A stretch of DNA of 64,000 bases from JAKOWB01 sp038363005 (lineage in GTDB: Bacteria > Pseudomonadota > Alphaproteobacteria > Kiloniellales > JACOMY01). Each line of letters begins with the position of its first letter. Within the stretch, counting starts at the first letter, position 1. The position numbers and the translations under genes were made by a program. The stretch is taken from the NCBI GenBank assembly GCA_038363005.1, contig JBBQBI010000025.1, forward strand, positions 9,634 to 73,633, read 5' to 3'. Shown here piece by piece: positions 27,818-36,410 of the stretch. The notes beneath the pieces are model-generated. The model was not told where the DNA came from. It did not search any database and saw nothing but the letters and a program-made list of their open reading frames with translations.

Positions 27818-28987
27818 ATGTCTGCGCCCAGCAGGCCGAGCGCCAAGCCGGCCAATCCTCGCTTTTCTTCCGGCCCCTGCGCCAAGCGGCCGGGCTGGTC
27901 GCTGGCGGCGCTGGAGGGGGCTACGCTGGGCGTCTCGCACCGCTCCAAGGCGGGCAAGGCAAAGCTGAAGGCAGTGATTGAGCGCTCCAGGGCGCTGCTC
28001 GGCCTGCCGGCCGACTGGCGCCTCGGCATCGTCGCCGGTTCCGACACCGGCGCGGTGGAGATGGCGCTCTGGTCGCTGCTCGGGCCGCGTCCCGTCACCG
28101 TGCTGGCCTGGGAGTCCTTTGGCAAGGACTGGGCCAGCGACGTGACCAAGGAACTCAAGCTGCCGTCAGTCCGAGTCTTGGGCGCGGACTATGGCCATCT
28201 ACCAGATCTTGCGGATGTCGACTGGTCCAGCGACGTGGTTTTCACGTGGAACGGCACTACTTCGGGCGTTCGCGTACCCGATGGCGACTGGATCGCCGCC
28301 GACCGGCAGAGCCTGGCGATCTGCGACGCCACCTCGGCCGCCTTCGCCATGGAGCTACCTTTCGACAAGCTCGATGTCGTCACCTGGTCCTGGCAGAAGG
28401 TGCTGGGCGGCGAGGCGGCGCACGGCATGCTGGCGTTGTCGCCACGCGCCGCGGCGCGGCTGACCGGGCACACGCCGGCCTGGCCGATGCCCAAGCTGTT
28501 CCGCCTGACCAAGGGCGGCCAGCTGACCGAGGGCATCTTCCTGGGCGAGACCATCAACACCCCGTCGATGCTGGCGGTCGAGGATGCGCTGGACGGGCTG
28601 GCCTGGGCCGAGGGCCTGGGCGGATTGCCGGCGTTGATCGCCCGCAGCCAGGCCAACTTCGACGCCGTGGCCCGCTGGGTCGACGTCACGCCCTGGGTGG
28701 ATTTCCTGGCCCGCGACGTCGCCACGCGCTCCACCACCTCGATCTGCCTGCGGGTGGTCGATCCCTGGTTCCAGGATCTGGCGCCAGCCGAGCAGGCGGC
28801 GGTGGCCAAGCGCATCGCCGAGCGGCTGGAGGCCGAGGGCGTGGCGCTCGACATCGCCAACTATCGCGACGCGCCTCCGGGCTTCCGACTGTGGGGCGGC
28901 GCCACGGTGGAGACCGCCGACCTCGAGGCGCTGTTCCCCTGGCTGGACTGGGCCTGGAGCGAGCTGCGCCAAGCCAAGGCCGCCTGA
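27818..28987 (+). CDS. serC: Phosphoserine aminotransferase (alphaproteobacterial type)
   Basis: This 389-residue fold-type I PLP enzyme converts 3-phosphohydroxypyruvate and glutamate to phosphoserine. It begins with the family block NPRFSSGPCAKRPGWS and has GVSHRSKAGK, IVAGSDTGAVEMALW and the Schiff-base lysine in VTWSWQKVLGGEAAHGM. The length near 390 and this N-terminus are characteristic of the alphaproteobacterial subfamily rather than the 360-residue E. coli form. The ATG at 27818 has GAGGGG eight bases upstream. serA follows after 31 bases, giving a serC-serA serine-synthesis operon. The 220-base gap upstream is shared with the divergent barrel genes and shows no clear promoter consensus. 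Confidence 0.95.
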   Translation: MSAPSRPSAKPANPRFSSGPCAKRPGWSLAALEGATLGVSHRSKAGKAKLKAVIERSRALLGLPADWRLGIVAGSDTGAVEMALWSLLGPRPVTVLAWESFGKDWASDVTKELKLPSVRVLGADYGHLPDLADVDWSSDVVFTWNGTTSGVRVPDGDWIAADRQSLAICDATSAAFAMELPFDKLDVVTWSWQKVLGGEAAHGMLALSPRAAARLTGHTPAWPMPKLFRLTKGGQLTEGIFLGETINTPSMLAVEDALDGLAWAEGLGGLPALIARSQANFDAVARWVDVTPWVDFLARDVATRSTTSICLRVVDPWFQDLAPAEQAAVAKRIAERLEAEGVALDIANYRDAPPGFRLWGGATVETADLEALFPWLDWAWSELRQAKAA

Positions 28988-29018
28988 TCCCTTTCCTGTC
29001 GTCCAAGCGAGACCGCCC

Positions 29019-30596
29019 ATGCCCCGCGTGCTGATCGCCGATGCCCTGTCGGATGCCGCCGTCACCATTTTCCGCGAACGCGGCATCGATACCGACGTCA
29101 AGGTCGGGCTGAAGCCCGACGAGCTGCTGGCCATCGTTGGCGCCTACGACGGCATCGCGCTGCGCTCGGCCACCAAGGTCACCGCCGCGGTCATCGCCGC
29201 GGCGCCGAACCTCAAGGTCGTCGGCCGCGCCGGCATCGGCGTCGACAACATCGACGTCGCCGCCGCCACGGCGCGCGGCGTGGTGGTGATGAACACGCCG
29301 CACGGCAACTCCATCACCACGGCCGAACACGCGCTGGCGATGATGTTCGCCCTGGCGCGCGAGATCCCGGCGGCCGACCGCTCGACCCGCGGCTCGAAGT
29401 GGGAGAAGTCGCGCTTCATGGGGGTCGAGCTGACCGGCAAGACGTTGGGCATCATCGGCTGCGGCAACATCGGCGCCATCGTCGCCGAGCGTGCGCTGGG
29501 CCTGAAGATGCGCGTGCTGGCCTACGATCCCTTCCTGTCGGACGAGCGCGCCGAGGCGCTGGGCGTGCGCAAGGTCGAGCTCGACGCGCTGCTGGCGCAG
29601 GCCGACTTCATCACGCTGCACGTGCCGCTGACCGAGCAAACGAAGAACATCCTGGATGCCAAGGCGCTGGCGAAGACCAAGCGCGGCGTGCGCATCATCA
29701 ACTGCGCGCGCGGCGGACTGCTGGTGGAGGCCGACCTGAAGGCCGCCATCGAAAGCGGCCAGGTGGCCGGCGCGGCGCTCGACGTCTTCGCGGTCGAACC
29801 GGCGAAGGACAATCCGCTGTTCGCCCTGGAGCAGGTGATCGTCACCCCGCACCTGGGTGCCGCGACCAGCGAGGCGCAGGAGAAGGTGGCCCTGCAGGTG
29901 GCCGAGCAGATGAGCGACTACCTGCTGACCGGCGCCATCACCAACGCGCTCAACATGCCCTCGCTGACGGCGGAGGAGGCGCGCCGCCTCGGCCCCTACA
30001 TGACGCTGGCGCAGCAGCTCGGCTCCTTCGCCGGGCAGCTCACCGAGACTGGCGTCAAGGCGCTGAAGCTGGAGTACGAGGGCGAGGCGGCGACGCTCAA
30101 CACCCGGCCGCTGACCCAGGTGGCGCTGATGGGCTTCCTCAAGTCCATGCTGGAGAGCGTCAACATGGTCAATGCGCCGCTGGTGGCGCGCGAGCGCAAT
30201 ATCCAGGTGACCGAGACCAAGCACAGCCGCGACGGTGACTACAACACGCTGATCCGCTTCACTGTGGAGACCGAGCGGCGCAGCCGCACGGTCAGCGGCA
30301 CGCTGTTCGGCGGCAAGAAGCCCCGCCTGGTGGAGATCAAGGGCATCGCGGTGGAGGCCGAGCTGTCGCCCCACATGCTCTATGTCACCAACCTGGACCG
30401 ACCGGGCTTCATCGGCTCGATGGGCAGCCTGTTCGGTGAGGCCGGCATCAACATCGCCACCTTCCACCTGGGCCGCGCCGACGCCGGCGGCGAGGCCATC
30501 GCGCTGCTCGGCCTCGACGCGCCGCCCTCGGCGGAGCTGTTGGCCAAGATCTGCGCCCTGCCGAATATTAGGCAAGTGCAGGCGCTGACGTTTTAA
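29019..30596 (+). CDS. serA: D-3-phosphoglycerate dehydrogenase
   Basis: This 525-residue enzyme catalyses the first committed step of serine synthesis. It has the substrate domain, an NAD-binding domain with LGIIGCGNIGAIVA (near residues 145-158), and catalytic residues in NCARGGLL (Arg), the following glutamate in the DVFAVEPAKDN block and the histidine of VTPHLGAATS. Two C-terminal regulatory domains follow: an intervening ASB-type domain and an ACT domain beginning MLYVTNLDRPGFIGSMGSL. This long form is typical of alphaproteobacteria, and its ACT domain suggests serine feedback. It is co-directional with serC. A palindromic repeat follows the stop. Confidence 0.96.
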   Translation: MPRVLIADALSDAAVTIFRERGIDTDVKVGLKPDELLAIVGAYDGIALRSATKVTAAVIAAAPNLKVVGRAGIGVDNIDVAAATARGVVVMNTPHGNSITTAEHALAMMFALAREIPAADRSTRGSKWEKSRFMGVELTGKTLGIIGCGNIGAIVAERALGLKMRVLAYDPFLSDERAEALGVRKVELDALLAQADFITLHVPLTEQTKNILDAKALAKTKRGVRIINCARGGLLVEADLKAAIESGQVAGAALDVFAVEPAKDNPLFALEQVIVTPHLGAATSEAQEKVALQVAEQMSDYLLTGAITNALNMPSLTAEEARRLGPYMTLAQQLGSFAGQLTETGVKALKLEYEGEAATLNTRPLTQVALMGFLKSMLESVNMVNAPLVARERNIQVTETKHSRDGDYNTLIRFTVETERRSRTVSGTLFGGKKPRLVEIKGIAVEAELSPHMLYVTNLDRPGFIGSMGSLFGEAGINIATFHLGRADAGGEAIALLGLDAPPSAELLAKICALPNIRQVQALTF

Positions 30597-30602
30597 GGAC
30601 TC

Positions 30603-30736
30603 CCTCTCCCCTCGTTTCTTCCCTCCCCCTTTGAGGGGGGAGGGTAGGGAGGGGGTGAGGTTTCTGATGCGACTGCCACCGACAGCGCTGCTCCCTGCGT
30701 CACCCCCACCCAACCCTCCCCCCTCAAGGGGGAGGG
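30603..30736. repeat. Palindromic intergenic repeat, CCCTCCCCC family
   Basis: The serA-downstream gap holds two inverted blocks. One is CCCTCCCCCTTTGAGGGGGG plus AGGGAGGGGGTGAGG (30621-30660). The other is its approximate reverse complement (CACCCCCACCCAACCCTCC then CCTCAAGGGGGAGGG, ending at 30736). Together they could form a large cruciform or an RNA stem of more than 100 bases between the convergent serA and amidinotransferase-fold genes, so it may also act as a bidirectional terminator. Confidence 0.75.
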
Positions 30737-30761
30737 CTAACCAAAGGCGACGGGCGCGGGA

Positions 30762-31772
30762 CTAAATCGAATCCCGCACCAGCGGCGTGGTCGAGCAGTG
30801 CAGTCCGCCGCCGTTTGCCTGGACTTTCGAGAAGGGCAGGGTGACCCAGCTCACCCCCGCCTTGGCCAGCGTGTCCAGCGTCCGGTTGGTGGCACCCTGC
30901 GGCATGATCAGCTTGCCGGGCGCCACGCACATCGAATTGATGATCCACTTGTCGTCCGCCGGCTCGATCTCGATGGTGCGGACCTTCAGCGCCTTGAGCT
31001 GCTCCAGGAAGGCGTAGGGCAGGCCGGTGGGGTCGACCAGCGCCAGGTCGCGGTCGATCATCATGAAGCTACCGTCGATGTGGATGTCGTAGCCCACCAG
31101 GTCGATGACCAGCAGCTCGACACCCTGGCGCGCCAGCACCTCGCCGACCTGCGCGGCGCCCTCGCGGTTGACCCGCACGCCGCAGCCGATCACGCAGGTC
31201 TGCGGATTGATCCAGGAGAAGCTGCCGCCCTCCATGATCGCGGTGCCTGACAGCGTGCGCAGGATCGGCACGCCCAGCTTCGCCAGAGTGCGGGTGATCA
31301 CCAGCTCTTCGCCGCGCCGGATGCGCGCGCCCATGCGGCAGACGATGGCGCCGCCCTTCACCATGATGACGGGGTCGCGGGTATAGACCGACTTCAGGCG
31401 CCCGCCGGTCACGCCCTCCAGGAAATGCACCTCGACACCCTCGGCCCTGAGCGCCGCGACGAAGGCATCGTGCTCGGCCCGCATGCCCTCGATGTCGGGC
31501 GCCGTGTCGCTCTGGAAGTACCAGCCCTGCTCCAGGTCGCCCAGCGAGCCGATCTCGGGGATGCGCTTGGCCGGGTCGATGACCGCCATCTCTTGCCCCG
31601 GCCGGTGCATCAGGATCGAGCGGATGCGGCCGACATCGTTGTCGATGCCCCAGGTCTGTCCCCAGGTACGTGCCTGCTCGCTCGGGTCCTCGAAGGCGGG
31701 TTCCGCCCCGGCGGCGAACAGCTTGATGGTCTGGTTGTAGACCCAAGCGGCGCTTGGCGTTCCTCCGGTCAT
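30762..31772 (-). CDS. Amidinotransferase-fold (arginine deiminase/DDAH-like) hydrolase
   Basis: This 336-residue member of the guanidino-group-modifying superfamily has the catalytic cysteine near the C-terminus in GGGLHCSTTPLVRDS (C326). The histidine/aspartate block is GYDIHIDGSFMMID, and other substrate-binding motifs are VYTRDPVIM and MEGGSFSWI. Relatives deiminate arginine, hydrolyse dimethylarginine or transfer amidino groups. The residues fit a hydrolase, but the substrate is not assignable. An ATG at 31772 with AGGAG upstream is favoured over the GTG just before it. A D-2-hydroxyacid dehydrogenase gene lies 77 bases upstream in the same direction, so the two may be co-transcribed. 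Confidence 0.85.
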   Translation of the reverse strand: MTGGTPSAAWVYNQTIKLFAAGAEPAFEDPSEQARTWGQTWGIDNDVGRIRSILMHRPGQEMAVIDPAKRIPEIGSLGDLEQGWYFQSDTAPDIEGMRAEHDAFVAALRAEGVEVHFLEGVTGGRLKSVYTRDPVIMVKGGAIVCRMGARIRRGEELVITRTLAKLGVPILRTLSGTAIMEGGSFSWINPQTCVIGCGVRVNREGAAQVGEVLARQGVELLVIDLVGYDIHIDGSFMMIDRDLALVDPTGLPYAFLEQLKALKVRTIEIEPADDKWIINSMCVAPGKLIMPQGATNRTLDTLAKAGVSWVTLPFSKVQANGGGLHCSTTPLVRDSI

Positions 31773-31849
31773 CACGATGCTCCTGCTGCGGTGCTGACGG
31801 GCACTATGAACGAGTCTGGCCGTGGGGCTCCATCCCTGGAGGGATGTCC

Positions 31850-32878
31850 TCAGCGCGGGTTCTTCAGATAGTGTCCGTTCATCAGGCAGCTCTTGTCGCC
31901 GCGGGTCAGGTAGCCGACCAGGCGTTCAACCGCCAGGCGCCGCATGTCGTCCCAGCCCTCGGGCGAGAACCAGGCGGCGTGCGGGGTCAGGATCAGGCGA
32001 TCGCGGATCCAGTCCTCCTGCCGGGCGAAGGCCTGGATCAGCGGGTGGTCGGCGGCCATCGGCTCCTTCGGCAGCACGTCGAGGCCCGCGGCGGCCAACC
32101 GGCCGCTCAGCAGCGCCTGGTAGCAGGCGTCGATGTCGACGATGCCGCCGCGCGCCGTGTTGATCAGGATGGCGCCGGGCCTCATCGCGGCGAAGGCGGC
32201 CTGGTTCATCAGGCCCCGCGTCTCCGCCGTCAGCGGGCAGTGCACCGAGACGATGTCGCTGGCACCGAGCAACGCCTCAAGGCTTTCCAGCCGCTCGACG
32301 CCCAGCGCGATCTCCTGCCCGCGCGGCAGGTAGGGGTCAAAGGCCAGCAGCTTGAGGCCGAAGGCCTTGGCGCGCAGCGCCGTGGCGCTGCCGATGCGGC
32401 CCAGGCCCACCAGTCCCAGGCTCTGCCCGCGCAGGCGCCGAACCAGCGGCGCCGCGCGCCCGTCGGTCCAGGGCGTCACGGGATCGGCGCGCAGCCAGTC
32501 CTGGTGCGTGACGATGCCCCGGCGCAGCGCCAGCAGCAGGGCCATGGCATGGTCCGCCACCTCGCCCGTGCCATAGTCCGGCGTGTTCAGCACGGCGATC
32601 CCGGCGGCGCCGGCGGCTTCCAGGTCGATGTGATCGACGCCGACGCCGGCGCGCATGATGGCGCGGCAGCGTGGCATGCGGGCAATGACCTCCTTGGTCC
32701 AGCGCACGTAGTGCCAGCCAAGCGCGGCATCGGCACTGGCCAGGGCCTCGGCCGTCAGCTCGTCGGCATGGCCGACGACGTGAAAGTCGAACTCGAAGTC
32801 CGGGCCGGCGATGCGGCGTTCTATCACCCCACGATCGGGGAAAGGCGCGTCGGGCGAGAGCACGCGGAAGCGGGCCAT
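31850..32878 (-). CDS. D-2-hydroxyacid dehydrogenase (CtBP/PGDH-like)
   Basis: This 342-residue NAD-dependent dehydrogenase has an N-terminal substrate domain and a Rossmann domain with LGLVGLGRIGSATA (near residues 156-169). It has MRAGVGVDHIDLEAA and the catalytic triad Arg in INTARGGIVD, Glu in LPKEPM and His in LTPHAAWFS. The histidine followed by AAW and the overall pattern place it with the C-terminal-binding-protein/glycerate dehydrogenase group rather than SerA; it lacks ACT domains. Substrate unknown. It is divergent from the FAH-family gene (114-base gap) and upstream of the amidinotransferase-fold gene. Confidence 0.88.
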   Translation of the reverse strand: MARFRVLSPDAPFPDRGVIERRIAGPDFEFDFHVVGHADELTAEALASADAALGWHYVRWTKEVIARMPRCRAIMRAGVGVDHIDLEAAGAAGIAVLNTPDYGTGEVADHAMALLLALRRGIVTHQDWLRADPVTPWTDGRAAPLVRRLRGQSLGLVGLGRIGSATALRAKAFGLKLLAFDPYLPRGQEIALGVERLESLEALLGASDIVSVHCPLTAETRGLMNQAAFAAMRPGAILINTARGGIVDIDACYQALLSGRLAAAGLDVLPKEPMAADHPLIQAFARQEDWIRDRLILTPHAAWFSPEGWDDMRRLAVERLVGYLTRGDKSCLMNGHYLKNPR

Positions 32879-32992
32879 ACTGGTTCCCTATGAAAGACAG
32901 TCGGCGATGACGATACGCATGACGATGACTCCGCTGCCGGAAGGCGCTATTCAAGTCAGGAGACGTGACACGAGGCAAGGGAGGCGAGAGCC

Positions 32993-33838
32993 ATGAAGCT
33001 GGTGCGTTGGGGCGCTGCAGGGCGCGAGAAGCCAGGTATGGTCGATGCGTCGGGTGTGCTGCGCGACCTGTCCGGCCGGGTCGACGACATTGCCGGAGCG
33101 ACCCTGCTGCCCGAGGGCCTGGATCACCTGCGCCGCATCGATTCCAACTCGCTGCCGGCGGTGCCTGGCACGCCGCGCCTGGGCGCACCGATCGGCCGCG
33201 TGCCGAACTTCATTGCCGCCGGGCTGAACTATGCCGACCACGCCAAGGAGGCAGGGGTCGAGGTGCCGCGCGAAGCACTGCTCTTCGTCAAGTCGACCAC
33301 CTGCATCTGCGGTCCGAACGACGACGTGGTGATCCCGCCGGGCTCCACCAAGCTGGATTGGGAGGTCGAGCTGGGCTTCGTCATCGGCAAGCCCGGTGCC
33401 TACATCAAGCCGGAGAAGTGGCAGGACCACGTCGCCGGCTACATGGTGGCCAACGACGTGTCGGAGCGCGCCTTCCAGCTGGAAGGCACCGGCCAGTGGA
33501 TCAAGGGCAAGTCGAACCCGACCTTCGGCCCGCTGGGCCCCTGGCTGGTCACCGCCGACGAGGTGCCGGATCCGCAGAACCTGAAGCTCTGGCTGGAAGT
33601 CGACGGCAAGCGCTACCAGGACGGCAGCACGGCGACCATGGTCTACGGCGTCGCCTACCTGGTCAGCTACATCAGCCGCTTCATGGCGCTGGCCACCGGC
33701 GACGTCATCATCACCGGCACGCCGCCCGGCGTCGGCCTGGGGCAGAAGCCGCCGGTCTTCCTCAAGGCCGGCCAGGTCATGACGCTGGGCGTCGAGGGCC
33801 TGGGCACGCAGCGACAGAAGGTGGTGGCTGCCAGCTGA
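32993..33838 (+). CDS. Fumarylacetoacetate hydrolase family protein
   Basis: This 281-residue enzyme is in the FAH family, whose members cleave or hydrate 2-keto acids and related diketones with a bound divalent metal. Visible family motifs are IAAGLNYADHAKE near residues 72-84, the metal ligands in DWEVELGFVIG (glutamate pair) and NDVSERAFQ, GPWLVTADE, and TGTPPGVGLGQKP near residue 245. The N-terminal domain (RWGAAGREKPGMVDASG) is typical of the 280-residue group containing ureidoglycolate lyase-like and 2,4-diketo-3-deoxy-sugar hydrolases. Ribosome binding is strong (GGGAGG). Its stop is one base away from that of the convergent MFS gene. Confidence 0.9.
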   Translation: MKLVRWGAAGREKPGMVDASGVLRDLSGRVDDIAGATLLPEGLDHLRRIDSNSLPAVPGTPRLGAPIGRVPNFIAAGLNYADHAKEAGVEVPREALLFVKSTTCICGPNDDVVIPPGSTKLDWEVELGFVIGKPGAYIKPEKWQDHVAGYMVANDVSERAFQLEGTGQWIKGKSNPTFGPLGPWLVTADEVPDPQNLKLWLEVDGKRYQDGSTATMVYGVAYLVSYISRFMALATGDVIITGTPPGVGLGQKPPVFLKAGQVMTLGVEGLGTQRQKVVAAS

Positions 33839-33839
33839 G

Positions 33840-35027
33840 CTAGCCGATTCCCTGGCGCCGCCGCACCCGGCCGCGCCAGGCGGCGAAGATCAGGAACAGC
33901 AGCGCGACGCTGGACAGCACCCACATCAACCCGCCGTTGCCGAAGGCGTCCATGCCGGCGCCGCCGGCCGGCGGCCCCAGGATGGCGCCAAGTTGATAGA
34001 GCCCGACCACCGCGGCATTGGCGGCGGCCAGGCGCGCTGGCTCGAAGCGGTCGCCCAGGATGGTCAGCGCCACGGTGTAGCTGCCCAGCGAGGCGCCGCC
34101 CCACAGGACCAGCAGCGGCCACAGCGCCCAGGGTCGGTCGAAGAGGTACTCCAGGCCCAGCGGCACGACGAAGAAGATCACGCCGCAGAGGATCAGCAGG
34201 CGCCGCCGGTCGACCCGGTCGGCCAGCCAGCCGACCACCGGCTGCAGCACCAGGTTGGCCGCCACCATGATGGTCAGCAGCAGGATGGCGGTGTCGGTCG
34301 TCATGCCCTTGCGTTCGGCGAAGATCGCCAGGTGCGACAGCGCGCCCTGGTCGGTGAAACCGGCCAGGAAGGCCGCCATCATCACCAGCGGCGCCGCGGC
34401 GAAGGCGTGCGCGAAGGCCGCCTTTGGCGAGGGCGGCAGCTTCGGCTCCAGACCGCGCGCCAGCAGCAGCAGCGGCAGGCTTGCGGCGATCAGCCCGGCG
34501 GCGAGTAGCAGCGGCAGGTCGCCCTCGATGCCGACCTGCTGGATCAGCAGCGGCCCCAGCGCGAAGCCGGCCGACAGCGTCACCATGTAGAGCGAGATGG
34601 CGCGGCCGCGCTGCTGCGGTGCCGCCATCGAGACGATCCAGATCTCGCTGACGATCCACTGGATGGCGCCGACGCCGCCAAGCAGGAAGCGCAGCGCGAA
34701 CCAGGTCCAGAGACCGGTGAAGAAGGGCATCGCCGCCAGCGCCAGCACCGAGGCGACGACACCGACGAGCATGGCGTTCAGCGGCCCGAAGCGCTGCATC
34801 AGCCGGGGGATGAAAGGCCCCATCATGATGGCGGCCAGCGGCCCGGCGGCGGCGTTGATGCCGATCTCGCTGTGGCTGTAGCCCTGGCGTTCCAGCATCA
34901 GCGCCAGCAGCGGCACGGTGTAGCCGAAAGTCAGGCCGGCCGAGCCGGCGGCGGCGATCACCGCCGCCAGCGAGCGCAGGCGCTGCCGCTGGGTCAGGAC
35001 GACGTCATAGGTGGGCGGCGCGCTCAT
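33840..35027 (-). CDS. Major facilitator superfamily transporter
   Basis: This 395-residue polytopic protein has about twelve hydrophobic segments in two six-helix halves. A long basic-to-hydrophobic break falls in the middle (LLARGLEPKLPPSPKAAFAHA, about residues 188-207). It resembles the YcaD/YfkF-type MFS group (GLTFGYTVPLLALMLERQGYS at the N-terminus, MGPFIPRLMQRFGPLNAM in loop 2-3). These carriers move small organic solutes with protons; the substrate is unknown. Its ATG follows directly on the stop of the acyl-CoA dehydrogenase gene (TGAATG, no gap), so both are translated from one message and the solute may feed that enzyme. Confidence 0.9.
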   Translation of the reverse strand: MSAPPTYDVVLTQRQRLRSLAAVIAAAGSAGLTFGYTVPLLALMLERQGYSHSEIGINAAAGPLAAIMMGPFIPRLMQRFGPLNAMLVGVVASVLALAAMPFFTGLWTWFALRFLLGGVGAIQWIVSEIWIVSMAAPQQRGRAISLYMVTLSAGFALGPLLIQQVGIEGDLPLLLAAGLIAASLPLLLLARGLEPKLPPSPKAAFAHAFAAAPLVMMAAFLAGFTDQGALSHLAIFAERKGMTTDTAILLLTIMVAANLVLQPVVGWLADRVDRRRLLILCGVIFFVVPLGLEYLFDRPWALWPLLVLWGGASLGSYTVALTILGDRFEPARLAAANAAVVGLYQLGAILGPPAGGAGMDAFGNGGLMWVLSSVALLFLIFAAWRGRVRRRQGIG

Positions 35028-36206
35028 TCAGCCAATCAGGGCGTTCTGCCCACGCTTCAGCAGAGCGTTGGCGATGATGATGCGCTGGATCTCGCTGGTG
35101 CCTTCCCAGATGCGGTCGACGCGCAGCTCGCGGAAGAAGCGCTCGGCCACGTTCTCGCGCATGTAGCCGCGGCCGCCGAAGATCTGCACCGCGCGGTCGG
35201 CCACGCGGTTGGCCATTTCCGAGGCATAGAGCTTCACCACCGAGCAGAGGCCGTGCAGCGCCTTCACGTCCTCGCCGCGGTCGTGCGCCGCTGCCGCCTC
35301 ATAGGTCATCAGCCGCGCGGCGAACAGCTCGGTCACGCTGTCGGCCAGCATGAACTGCACCGCCTGGTACTGCGCGATGGGCTGGTCGCCGACGATGCGG
35401 CGCTGGGCGAAGGCCGTGGCCTCCTCGATCAGCCGCTCGGCCGCGCCGCAGCAGCGCGCCGCGATCATCAGGCGCTCGCGACGGAACCAGGCGTAGGCGA
35501 AGTCCATGCCGCCGCCCTCCGCGCCGATCCGGTTCTCCACCGGCACCACGACGTCGTTGAAGCGGAAGATCGGGTGGTGCGCTTCAAAGGTGTGGCTATA
35601 GGCCGGACTGCGCACCTCCTCGATACCGGGTGTGTCCTTATCGACGAAGAAGAGCTGGTGCTCCCCGGCCTTGTCGCCCTCGGTCAGCACCGCCTGGACG
35701 ATGAAGAAGTCGGCCAGGTTGGCGCTGGTGACGTGCCACTTCTCGCCATTGACCACATAGCCGCTGTTGCCCTGCCGCCGTGCCGTGGCCTTCAGGCCGC
35801 TGACGTCGCTGCCGGCGTCTTCCTCGGTGATGGCGTAGCACTCGTGCCGCGTGCCGCGCATGATCGGCAGCACATAGCGCTCGATCTGTGTCTCGCTGCA
35901 GGCCTCGAACATCCAGCGGTGCGCCTCGGAAAAACACCAGCCCAGGCCGTTGGTGACCTTGCCGATCTGCTCGTAGATGGCGACCTGGTCGACCACCGGC
36001 AGGCCCAGGCCGCCGCGCTCCTGCGGCGCGTCCATGCCGGGCAGGCCGAAGTCCGCCGCCATCTGGCGCTGTCGTGCGCGCACCAGGGGGTTGATGCGCC
36101 CCGCGTTCATCTCCGCCTCGACCTCGTGCGGGATCAGCTCCTGCTCGACGAAGGCCTTGATCTTCGCTTGCCAGGCACGCGCGGAGGAGGAGAGGGGGAG
36201 GGTCAT
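35028..36206 (-). CDS. Acyl-CoA dehydrogenase
   Basis: This 392-residue flavoprotein is an acyl-CoA dehydrogenase: ECYAITEEDAGSDVSGL (the FAD/substrate loop), GEKWHVTSANLADFFIV, YEAAAAHDRGED, and the C-terminal FAD and catalytic-base region QIFGGRGYMRENVAERFFRELRVDRIWEGTSEIQR, read in segments. It introduces a trans-2 double bond into an acyl-CoA, passing electrons to ETF. The ATG at 36206 follows an AGGTG site; the upstream open frame is repeat-derived. It is followed without a gap by the MFS carrier and lies downstream of a BetI-like regulator that may control both. Acyl-chain preference is not readable. Confidence 0.93.
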   Translation of the reverse strand: MTLPLSSSARAWQAKIKAFVEQELIPHEVEAEMNAGRINPLVRARQRQMAADFGLPGMDAPQERGGLGLPVVDQVAIYEQIGKVTNGLGWCFSEAHRWMFEACSETQIERYVLPIMRGTRHECYAITEEDAGSDVSGLKATARRQGNSGYVVNGEKWHVTSANLADFFIVQAVLTEGDKAGEHQLFFVDKDTPGIEEVRSPAYSHTFEAHHPIFRFNDVVVPVENRIGAEGGGMDFAYAWFRRERLMIAARCCGAAERLIEEATAFAQRRIVGDQPIAQYQAVQFMLADSVTELFAARLMTYEAAAAHDRGEDVKALHGLCSVVKLYASEMANRVADRAVQIFGGRGYMRENVAERFFRELRVDRIWEGTSEIQRIIIANALLKRGQNALIG

Positions 36207-36258
36207 CTGGGCACCTGTGAGACGAAGGAGGAGGTCAGCCGGCGTTGGGCACCAAGAA

Positions 36259-36390
36259 CCCTCTCCCTTGGGAGAGGGTGGGCGCGAAGCGCCCGAGTGA
36301 GGGAGGTTGGTCAGGGTCGAGCGTCTGACGGCCGGACCAAAATCCGTCACCCGCTCGCTGCGCTCGCACCCTCTCCCAGGGGAGAGGGTG
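36259..36390. repeat. Paired palindromic intergenic repeat (CCCTCTCCC family)
   Basis: CCCTCTCCC-TT-GGGAGAGGG with a GCGAAGCGCCC tract at the left (36259-36310) is matched by CGCTCGCTGCGCTCGC plus CCCTCTCCC-AG-GGGAGAGGG at the right (to 36390). The two halves are inverted relative to each other around a core of about 40 bases. It fills the gap between the TetR and acyl-CoA dehydrogenase genes. Confidence 0.85.
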
Positions 36391-36410
36391 ATTGACCCAG
36401 GCAGCCATCG

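Noticed and set aside
28686..30713. Open frame of 675 codons on the - strand across serC and serA
   Set aside because: Both + strand genes are well conserved; the antisense product shows no family motif and ends in an intergenic repeat.
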